A stretch of 5,697 nt of DNA. Origin: UBA4823 sp034436035. Its GTDB lineage: Bacteria; Chloroflexota; Anaerolineae; Anaerolineales; UBA4823. This document shows, piece after piece, positions 1 through 5,100 of this stretch. The notes beneath the pieces were generated by a model. That model did no database searches. It was not told the origin of the DNA and was given only the letters and a program-made list of their open reading frames with translations. The translations under genes and the position numbers were made by a program. The number at the start of each line of letters is the position of its first letter. The first letter of the stretch is position 1. The stretch lies in NCBI GenBank assembly GCA_034436035.1, contig DAOTVW010000101.1:1-5697 (forward strand). Reading direction: 5' to 3'.

Positions 1-59
1 GCCTATGCTGATTGAAGCATTTGAATATATATAGAACTCGGAACGCAAGACTTTTCCGA

Positions 60-112
60 AGACCTGTAAGGTTTCATACGCGATACGCCACCCATCCAAA
101 CCTGACAGGTCT
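60..112. repeat. Inverted repeat / hairpin 1
   Basis: Bases 60-74 can pair with 98-112 as a 15-base stem with one mismatch (A68 opposite G104), leaving a 23-base loop. The mismatch comes from the only core copy with a substituted centre (CTGTAAG for CTGTCAG). There is no T-run after the stem, so it does not look like an intrinsic terminator. Confidence 0.8.
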
Positions 113-252
113 CATCTATGCCTGTGCTGATTGAAGCATTTGAATATATATAGAAATCGGAACGCAAGACTTTTCCGAAGACCTGTCAGGTTTCTTACGC
201 GCTCACCGAATCGTTCACGTGGATATGAAACTCGGCCTGTTAGACTATTCCG

Positions 253-308
253 AAGACCTGTCAGGTTGTATACGCGATACGCCACCTCATCCAAACCTGA
301 CAGGTCTT
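253..308. repeat. Inverted repeat / hairpin 2
   Basis: Bases 253-267 pair perfectly with 294-308 (15 bases), leaving a 26-base loop that contains the conserved CGATACGCCACC. The left arm follows the second spacer module, which gives the variant ending GGTTGTATAC. Confidence 0.85.
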
Positions 309-372
309 ATCAATGCCTATGCTGATTGAAGCGTTTGAATGTATATAGAACTCGAACCCTAAGACTTTTCCG

Positions 373-427
373 AAGACCTGTCAGGTTTCATATGCGATAC
401 GCCACCTATCCAAACCTGACAGGTCTT
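373..427. repeat. Inverted repeat / hairpin 3
   Basis: Bases 373-388 pair perfectly with 412-427 (16 bases) around a 23-base loop, again containing CGATACGCCACC. No T-run follows. Confidence 0.85.
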
Positions 428-647
428 ATCTATGCCTATGCTGATTGAATCGTTTGAATACATATAGAACTCGGAACGCAAGACAATTCCGAAGACCTGT
501 CAGGTTTTATACGCGCCTATGCTGGTTGAATCGTTTGAATACATATAGAACTCAGACCTTAAGACTTTTCCGAAGACCTGTCAGGTTTTATACACGTTGA
601 TCGAATCGCTCACGTGGATATTAAACTCGGTCTGTTAGACTATTCCG

Positions 648-703
648 AAGACCTGTCAGGTTGTATAAGCGATACGCCACCGAGTTCAAACCTGACAGGT
701 CTT
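648..703. repeat. Inverted repeat / hairpin 4
   Basis: Bases 648-662 pair perfectly with 689-703 (15 bases) around a 26-base loop. This is the counterpart of the hairpin at 253-308 in the second higher-order copy. The loop ends CGAGTTC, unlike the CATCC type of copy 1. Confidence 0.85.
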
Positions 704-767
704 ATCTATGCCTATGCTGATTGAAGCGTTTGAATGTATATAGAACTCAAACCTTAAGACTTTTTCG

Positions 768-823
768 AAGACCTGTCAGGTTTTATACGCGGTACGCCAC
801 CGAGTTCAAACCTGACAGGTCTT
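768..823. repeat. Inverted repeat / hairpin 5
   Basis: Bases 768-783 pair perfectly with 808-823 (16 bases) around a 24-base loop. This is the counterpart of the hairpin at 373-427. Its loop also ends CGAGTTC, so the loop type has been homogenised between the two hairpins of this copy. Confidence 0.85.
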
Positions 824-910
824 ATCTATGCCTATGCTGATTGAATTGTTTGAATACATATAGAACTCGGGACGCAACACTATTCCGAAGACCTGTCAGG
901 TTTTATACGC

Positions 911-1035
911 GCCTATGCTGGTTGAATCGTTTGAACATATATAGAACTCGAACCTTAAGACTTTTCCGATGACCTGTCAGGTTTCATGTGGGTTGACCGA
1001 ATAGCTCGCATGTAATTGACTTGCTTGTTACCATT
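911..1035. repeat. Decaying third higher-order copy at the array edge
   Basis: The segment starts like the unit at 515 (GCCTATGCTGGTTGAATCG) and matches it closely through the core at 968-984, which has GATG in place of GAAG. Beyond the core it can still be aligned to the second spacer module (GTTGACCGAATAGCTCGCA against GTTGATCGAATCGCTCACG) but with rising divergence. By about 1035 no match remains. This marks the right boundary of the array. The boundary is set by eye. Confidence 0.65.
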
Positions 1036-1116
1036 ATCCTCCACTATAAGCATCAAATTAAAGTCTGAAAATATGGTCAATTTAAACCTTATTTTTCACT
1101 ATTCTCAAAGATTTGT

Positions 1117-1145
1117 TTGCCTATCATAAGTGTACGATGTATAAT
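1117..1145 (+). promoter_or_regulatory. Sigma70-type promoter for the importer operon
   Basis: A -35 box TTGCCT (1117-1122) lies exactly 17 bases from a perfect -10 box TATAAT (1140-1145), so transcription should start near 1152. It lies in an AT-rich gap upstream of the first operon gene and points toward it, giving a leader of about 170 bases. The -35 matches the consensus at four of six positions. In AT-rich DNA a chance match to TATAAT is possible, but spacing and position are right. Confidence 0.6.
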
Positions 1146-1156
1146 AATGATTATTC
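1142..1156. promoter_or_regulatory. Fur/PerR-like palindrome overlapping the -10 and start site
   Basis: AATAAT-G-ATTATT (1143-1155) is a perfect 6-1-6 palindrome. Set against the classic 7-1-7 Fur box (TGATAAT-N-ATTATCA) or the PerR box (TTATAAT-N-ATTATAA), the 15 bases at 1142-1156 match 11 of 14 fixed positions in each case. It overlaps the -10 and the expected start site, an ideal place for a repressor. AT-rich composition makes a chance match plausible, and no regulator gene is in the window. Confidence 0.35.
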
Positions 1157-1323
1157 ACCAAAAATATTATTCGGAAGGAGGTTAAATCGAAACAATCTCA
1201 TTATTTATGCCTTCGAGAACGTTTCCGATGAATTCCTGTTTTGTTTGGAAAGGCTAGATAGAATCTCTTGTATCCTAGCCAAAAAAGAAAAAAAATTTAA
1301 CTGAATCATCTCTGGAGGAGAAA
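1152..1323 (+). other. Long 5' leader of the operon: orphan SD-like site and hairpin
   Basis: The expected leader contains AAGGAGGTT (1175-1183), a full complement of the 16S anti-Shine-Dalgarno tail, with no ATG, GTG or TTG at normal spacing after it. The nearest ATG is at 1207 and would give only 16 codons (1207-1257). Further on, GGCTAG (1252-1257) pairs with CTAGCC (1275-1280), with ATA/TAT extending the stem after a one-base bulge. An A-rich run follows on the plus strand, so this is not a terminator. I recognise no known riboswitch. An open frame at 1137-1304 runs through the region but has no ribosome site and no recognisable product. Confidence 0.4.
1314..1320 (+). promoter_or_regulatory. 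Ribosome binding site of the binding-protein gene
   Basis: GGAGGAG lies directly before AAA and the ATG at 1324, with GGAGG ending 5 bases before the start. It fixes the start codon, and the protein begins with a proper lipoprotein signal peptide from there. Confidence 0.85.
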
Positions 1324-2445
1324 ATGCAAAAACATCTTTTGGTAAGTCGCCTATTAGGTTTATTCCTTGTGACCTCTTTACTCTTAGCTGCCTGCGCGCC
1401 TGCAGCTACCCCTGCTCCTACAACGGAAGCACCATTACCACCCACTGCGGAACCAACGGCTACTACACCGCCTGAGCCAACTGCAACACCCGAACCGCAA
1501 ATTGGTTCTGCCGAACATCCAATAAAAGTATTGTTTGTGCCTTCGGTTGACGCAGAGAAGATTGTGGCTGGGGGTCAAAAATTAGCAGAGGCTCTCAACA
1601 AAGCCACAGGATTAACCTTTGAAGTATCCGTTCCAACCTCATATGCTGCAACAATTGAAGAGATGTGCGCCTCACCGAACGACACCATGGGGTTTATCCC
1701 TGGCTTAGGTTATGTGTTGGCTAATCAGCTATGTGGTGTTAAAGTCGCTGGGAAAGCGGTGCGCTTTGGATTCGACTGGTATGCGGCTATGATTGTTGTT
1801 GCCCGTGACAGCGAATATAAAAAGGTCGAAGATTTAAACGGGAAGAAATGGGCATATCCTGATGCAGCGTCTACTTCTGGTTACCTCTATCCCTTATATA
1901 TGTTCAAACAGGCCGGTGTAACGCCTGGAGAAACTGTGGCTGCGGGCAGCCATGATGCTGCCATAAAAGCCGTCTATAATGGCGAAGCAGATTTTGGCAC
2001 GGCTTTCTTTAGCCCGCCCATGGTAGATGGAAAACCCATGGCATGGGAACCGGGTATGGATCCAGATGTTCCTGCTGATCTACTGGCTTCTTGTGCACCC
2101 TCTGCTGATGAGAAGTCACTGATGTGCGGAAACTTTGAAATTCGGGATGCCCGCCGCAACCTGCGCAAAGAGTTACCAGATGTCGCCCAGAAGGTACGCA
2201 TTTTAGCCACTACCCCGAAAATCCCGAATGATACCGTTTCTTTTGGACCCGATTTTCCGGAAGACGTGATGACCAAGATTATGGATGCTTTGTTCGCATT
2301 TGCCAAAGACGACCCAGATGGCTTTAAAGCCGCTTTTGAAGCCTACAGTTGGACCGGGATCAATCCAGCTACCGATGCAGAATATGATCCGATCCGTTTG
2401 GCAATTGAAGCGTCAGGATTTAAGCTGGAAGATTTAGCGAAATAA
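1324..2445 (+). CDS. phnD: Phosphonate/phosphite/phosphate ABC importer substrate-binding lipoprotein (PhnD family)
   Basis: This is the extracytoplasmic solute-binding protein that captures a phosphonate or related phosphorus oxyanion and delivers it to the permease. The 373-residue product has a signal peptide with lipobox L21-A-A-C24, so it should be lipid-anchored at Cys24. A Pro/Thr/Glu/Ala linker (about 25-60) follows, then a periplasmic-binding fold of the Phosphonate-bd type from about 65. Family marks are S183-T184-S185-G186 at the start of a helix (the ligand phosphonate cap in PhnD and PtxB), H210 in SHDAAIKAV, E221/D223 in NGEADFG, and IPNDTVSF at 300-307. An extra stretch at about 233-285 has Cys257 and Cys268; Cys115 and Cys137 could form another pair. 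The start is set by a strong ribosome site. It is the first gene of the operon, with the ATPase and permease downstream. The family is clear, but whether the ligand is phosphonate, phosphite or phosphate cannot be read from sequence. Confidence 0.93.
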   Translation: MQKHLLVSRLLGLFLVTSLLLAACAPAATPAPTTEAPLPPTAEPTATTPPEPTATPEPQIGSAEHPIKVLFVPSVDAEKIVAGGQKLAEALNKATGLTFEVSVPTSYAATIEEMCASPNDTMGFIPGLGYVLANQLCGVKVAGKAVRFGFDWYAAMIVVARDSEYKKVEDLNGKKWAYPDAASTSGYLYPLYMFKQAGVTPGETVAAGSHDAAIKAVYNGEADFGTAFFSPPMVDGKPMAWEPGMDPDVPADLLASCAPSADEKSLMCGNFEIRDARRNLRKELPDVAQKVRILATTPKIPNDTVSFGPDFPEDVMTKIMDALFAFAKDDPDGFKAAFEAYSWTGINPATDAEYDPIRLAIEASGFKLEDLAK

Positions 2446-2464
2446 GTCTACTCATTGATAGCAG

Positions 2465-2496
2465 ATCAAGCAGGGCAAACGCCCTGCTTGATATTT
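2465..2496 (+). terminator. Strong intercistronic hairpin (attenuator or mRNA-stabilising element)
   Basis: Bases 2465-2476 (ATCAAGCAGGGC) pair perfectly with 2481-2492 around an AAAC tetraloop, a 12-base GC-containing stem. Only ATTT follows (2493-2496), so termination is probably partial. It lies between the binding-protein and ATPase genes. In many ABC operons such a hairpin lets the binding protein be made in excess by partial termination or by protecting the upstream mRNA; that role here is inferred. Confidence 0.75.
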
Positions 2497-2510
2497 CCAT
2501 AACACATTCT

Positions 2511-3263
2511 ATGTTATCGGTAAAAAACCTGACGAAAATATATCCTGGAGACGTTCTCGCGCTCGATCGGGTTAGTTTTGAAGTTCCCGATGGCCAATTT
2601 CTAGCCGTAATTGGACTGAGTGGTTCAGGTAAATCAACCCTATTACGCTGTATCAACCGTCTCATTGAACCCACGGCGGGAAAGATTATCTGGAATGGCA
2701 TCGATGTTACATCCGCTTCGGAAGAGGAGTTACGGATTATTCGCCGCAAGATCGGGATGGTTTTTCAAAATTTCAATCTTGTCCATCGTTCAAAAGTTCT
2801 CACCAATGTCTTGGCTGGGCGGCTTGGTTATATAAACCCGGCCTGGAGCCTCATAAATCATTTTCCCAAAGAAGACATCGAGAAAGCATTCCGGCAATTG
2901 GAGCGGGTAGGTATCGCCGATAAAGCGTACCAAAGGGCGGATGAACTCAGCGGTGGTCAACAGCAGCGGGTGGGCATTGCGCGTGCTTTAATGCAGGATC
3001 CGCAATTGATTTTAGCGGATGAGCCGGTCGCCAGTTTAGATCCTGTGCTTGCGCATAGTATAATGAAAATCCTCGAAGAGATTAACAAGCAAGACCGGGT
3101 GACCGTGATTTGTTCTTTGCATTTCCTCGATTTGGTGCATCGCTATGCAGACTACGTCATTGCCCTGAAAGAAGGACGATTAGTCTTCGAGGGTTTACCC
3201 AAAGAAATTGATGACCAAAAGTTCAAAGAAATCTATGGAAAAGACGCAGAACGAGTTGGATGA
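2511..3263 (+). CDS. phnC: Phosphonate-type ABC importer ATPase (PhnC family)
   Basis: This is the cytoplasmic ATPase that drives import through the downstream permease. The 250 residues hold a complete ABC domain: Walker A GLSGSGKST (35-43), Q-loop Q86 in GMVFQNFNLV, signature LSGGQ (146-150), Walker B LILADE (166-171, with D170 and E171), D-loop SLD (175-177) and switch His204 in CSLHFLDL. All key residues are present, so it should be active. The N-terminus (MLSVKNLTKIYPG) and the NLVHRSKVLTNVLAGRLG stretch after the Q-loop are typical of PhnC, and length is normal. The ATG at 2511 is where the family normally begins, yet no Shine-Dalgarno sequence precedes it; the upstream bases are GATATTTCCATAACACATTC. 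It lies 65 bases after the binding-protein gene, past a hairpin, and its stop overlaps the permease start. Confidence 0.95.
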   Translation: MLSVKNLTKIYPGDVLALDRVSFEVPDGQFLAVIGLSGSGKSTLLRCINRLIEPTAGKIIWNGIDVTSASEEELRIIRRKIGMVFQNFNLVHRSKVLTNVLAGRLGYINPAWSLINHFPKEDIEKAFRQLERVGIADKAYQRADELSGGQQQRVGIARALMQDPQLILADEPVASLDPVLAHSIMKILEEINKQDRVTVICSLHFLDLVHRYADYVIALKEGRLVFEGLPKEIDDQKFKEIYGKDAERVG

Positions 3264-5092
3264 TGAATAGACAGCCTGCATCACCTTGGAAATCATTGCG
3301 TTTAGGGATTCTGGTGTTAGCCGCCCTGATTGTCTATGCTTATGGTTTTCAAGTTACCAAAGTTAATTTGGACGAGTTCCGCAAGGAAAGCCGCCAGGAG
3401 AGTCGTATTCGAGTGATGCGTGCATTGGCTCGACCGGATATCTTTGAGTATCAGCAAGAAGAAACAAGGGTCGTTGCCCCGATTTATATCCCATGTCCGA
3501 ATAACATCAGTCCAAACCCTCCAACCGAAAACACCCAGCCTTATTTGAAATTAACGCCAGGATGCGGCAAACCCGGCGAGGAGATCAAGGTCGAAGGGTT
3601 CAACTTCCCGCCAAATGTAAAAGCGCCGCTTTATTTTATCCCTTCTGCTGACCCGGCAGATAAGCTGGCTTTGCAAAAGGGAAATATCCAGGCCGATAAC
3701 AATGGACATTTTATCTTTCCCCTGAAATTACCCGATCGCACCAGCGACCAGGTGCAATATATTCGGGTAATCATCCGTCGTAATATTGGGCTACCTCATT
3801 TTAGCGCCACGGCAGTTGAAACAGGGAATAAAATCGTTGAAACCATATTTTTAGCGCTCTTAGCTACCACGATAGGGACAATATTTTCCATCCCAATTAG
3901 CTTTTTTGCGGCGCGTAATTTGATGAAAGATGTGAAGAGCTCCTTAACTCAAATTGCCTTGTCTATTCTAGGATGGCCCCTGGGGGTGTGGGGTGGATTA
4001 TTGTTAGCGCGCTGGATGCGGGAACTAAACAGTCTGATTCGCCTTAATGTACTTGCAACAACGGGTTTGATCGTAGGCTGTGCCTTTGTTGCTTATTTTC
4101 TCTTCCGCTTTGCTTTTTTCCATCAAACACGGAAAGTATCACCGGTGATGAGGCTCATCCTCCCGCAACTGGCTCAAATTGTGGCACTTTTGCTAACGGT
4201 GCAATGTTTCTTTTTGCTCAGTCAGTTAGGTATAACGGTTGGGGGAGTGATTGTGCCTTATCTAGGAAAGGCAGCTTTTTTAGGGAACTTTATCAAACAG
4301 CTTTCTGATGTCACTTTAACCACCTTGCCAGCAGTTTTAGCAATCTGCGGTGGAGCAATTTTAGGTGGTTTGTTAGGAAACTTAGGGAGGAAATTAAATG
4401 AAAAGTTGCCTTACCGGTCATTAGTTGTTGTAAACATCCTGTTTTCTTTGATCGCAGGTGCAATTTTATTCATGATCATCGCTGCCGCCATTGCTTGGCT
4501 ATATGAGATCCAAAACCTGGAGCGGTTTTACCTGATTTTTAGTGTGTTTGGCGCGGCTTTTGGAGCAATTATAGTGGCGATTACAAAACCGCGTCAGCCA
4601 TTGCCCATCGGATTACTCCTATACACAATCACCCGAACTGTGTTGAATGTGGTTCGTTCAATTGAAGCACTCATTATGGCGATTGTAGCGGTCATTTGGG
4701 TAGGGATTGGACCTTTTGCTGGTGTATTAGCCCTGGGATTACACACGATTGCCTCGCTGGCTAAACTCTACTCAGAACAAGTTGAATCTATCCTTCCAGG
4801 ACCCTTAGAAGCAGTAACCGCAACAGGTGCTACCCGCCTTCAGACGATCATTTATGCGGTTATTCCCCAAATCATTCCGCCCTATATTTCTTTCACGATG
4901 TACCGCTGGGATATCAATGTGCGCATGTCCACGATTATTGGGTTCGCCGGTGGAGGTGGAATCGGATTCTTGTTAATCCAAAATATCAATTTACTTAACT
5001 ATCGGGCTGCCAGTACGCAGATGTTAGCCATTGCGATTGTGGTGGCGGCAATGGATTATTTTAGCTCGTGGATGAGAGAAAAGTACGTCTAA
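3260..5092 (+). CDS. phnE: Enlarged phosphonate-type ABC importer permease (PhnE family) with Ig-like ectodomain
   Basis: This is the inner-membrane channel subunit of the importer. At 610 residues it is more than twice the usual PhnE length of roughly 260-290. In order: a first membrane helix (about 13-30); an extracytoplasmic segment (about 31-190) with an IPT/TIG-like Ig fold at about 94-173 (LTPGCGKPGEEIKVEGFNF, then DNNGHFIFPLKLP); the first half of the permease core (ETIFLALLATTIGTIFSIP to AARNL, 194-221); an inserted block with about six to seven hydrophobic segments (about 223-450); and the second half of the core (TRTVLNVVRS at 458 onward). The second half holds VGIGPFAGVLALG (481-493), the EAA coupling loop E517-A-V-x5-G523-A-T-x10-P536 that meets the ATPase, and the GFAGGGGIG turn (561-569). 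ATG 3260 overlaps the ATPase stop as ATGA, implying translational coupling; a second ATG at 3263 is equally possible. The reading frame is intact, so the size is not due to a frameshift. The role of the extra parts is unknown. Confidence 0.92.
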   Translation: MMNRQPASPWKSLRLGILVLAALIVYAYGFQVTKVNLDEFRKESRQESRIRVMRALARPDIFEYQQEETRVVAPIYIPCPNNISPNPPTENTQPYLKLTPGCGKPGEEIKVEGFNFPPNVKAPLYFIPSADPADKLALQKGNIQADNNGHFIFPLKLPDRTSDQVQYIRVIIRRNIGLPHFSATAVETGNKIVETIFLALLATTIGTIFSIPISFFAARNLMKDVKSSLTQIALSILGWPLGVWGGLLLARWMRELNSLIRLNVLATTGLIVGCAFVAYFLFRFAFFHQTRKVSPVMRLILPQLAQIVALLLTVQCFFLLSQLGITVGGVIVPYLGKAAFLGNFIKQLSDVTLTTLPAVLAICGGAILGGLLGNLGRKLNEKLPYRSLVVVNILFSLIAGAILFMIIAAAIAWLYEIQNLERFYLIFSVFGAAFGAIIVAITKPRQPLPIGLLLYTITRTVLNVVRSIEALIMAIVAVIWVGIGPFAGVLALGLHTIASLAKLYSEQVESILPGPLEAVTATGATRLQTIIYAVIPQIIPPYISFTMYRWDINVRMSTIIGFAGGGGIGFLLIQNINLLNYRAASTQMLAIAIVVAAMDYFSSWMREKYV

Positions 5093-5100
5093 ACCTGTGA

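Larger units (their letters stand above)
120..514. repeat. Higher-order repeat, copy 1 (395 bases)
   Basis: This block consists of one 195-base unit (120-314), one 119-base unit (315-433) and one 81-base unit (434-514). Core status runs unpaired, hairpin, hairpin, unpaired. The next block repeats the same order of unit lengths and core states, which shows that a multi-unit block was duplicated rather than single units being added one at a time. Confidence 0.82.
515..910. repeat. Higher-order repeat, copy 2 (396 bases)
   Basis: This block has units of 195 (515-709), 120 (710-829) and 81 (830-910) bases, in the same order as the preceding block. By eye it is clearly homologous to that block along its length, with scattered substitutions in the spacers. 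The cores are nearly unchanged. The spacer module with CACGTGGATAT (about 612-622) matches the one at about 217-227 in copy 1. Confidence 0.82.
1..1035. repeat. Tandem array of composite palindromic repeats (non-coding), open at left edge
   Basis: This stretch is built from units that begin GCCTATGCTG at 1, 120, 315, 434, 515, 710, 830 and 911, so spacings are 119, 195, 119, 81, 195, 120 and 81 bases. Every unit carries the core AGACCTGTCAGGTTT, preceded by TTCCGA. Cores (GAAG to last T) start at 58, 177, 252, 372, 491, 572, 647, 767, 887 and 968, all in the same orientation. Reverse-complement cores (AAACCTGACAGGTCT) start at 98, 293, 412, 688 and 808. The core is almost invariant; one base differs in the first copy and one flanking base in the last. 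Full units (about 120) contain core, loop and reverse core. Short units (81) lack loop and reverse core. Long units (195) contain a second spacer module plus core. I see no gene: short frames here read straight through the repeats and resemble no protein. The function is unknown. Related intergenic palindromes are, as far as I recall, common in Chloroflexota genomes. Confidence 0.93.

Noticed and set aside
112..325. Short overlapping open frames on both strands inside the repeat array (112-294 minus, 131-325 plus)
   Set aside because: They are translations of the repeats, have no ribosome site, and the 119-base spacing would break any frame shared between units.
1..1000. CRISPR array
   Set aside because: Spacing is irregular (81, 119/120, 195), the sequences between cores are themselves repeated rather than unique, and no cas gene is present.
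1016..1050. Second promoter (TTGACT 1016-1021 or TTGCTT 1021-1026 with TATAAG 1045-1050)
   Set aside because: The good -35 has the wrong spacing (23 bases) to this -10, and the alternative with 18 bases has a poor -35. The promoter at 1117-1145 is clearly better.
1252..1290. Intrinsic terminator at the GGCTAG/CTAGCC stem
   Set aside because: The stem is followed by an A-run, not a T-run, on the plus strand; read on the minus strand the T-run comes before the stem.
1113..1304. Small protein upstream of phnD (TTG 1113 or ATG 1137 start)
   Set aside because: The start overlaps the promoter, there is no ribosome site before it, and the product resembles nothing I recognise; the expected transcript would begin after the start codon.
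1974..2749. Minus-strand open frames at 1974-2306 and 2420-2749
   Set aside because: They lie opposite the well-supported phnD and phnC genes and show no family motifs.
5091..5100. AAACCTGTGA after phnE as a copy of the repeat core
   Set aside because: Only AAACCTG matches, part of it is the stop codon, and the second arm CAGGT is absent; a chance match.
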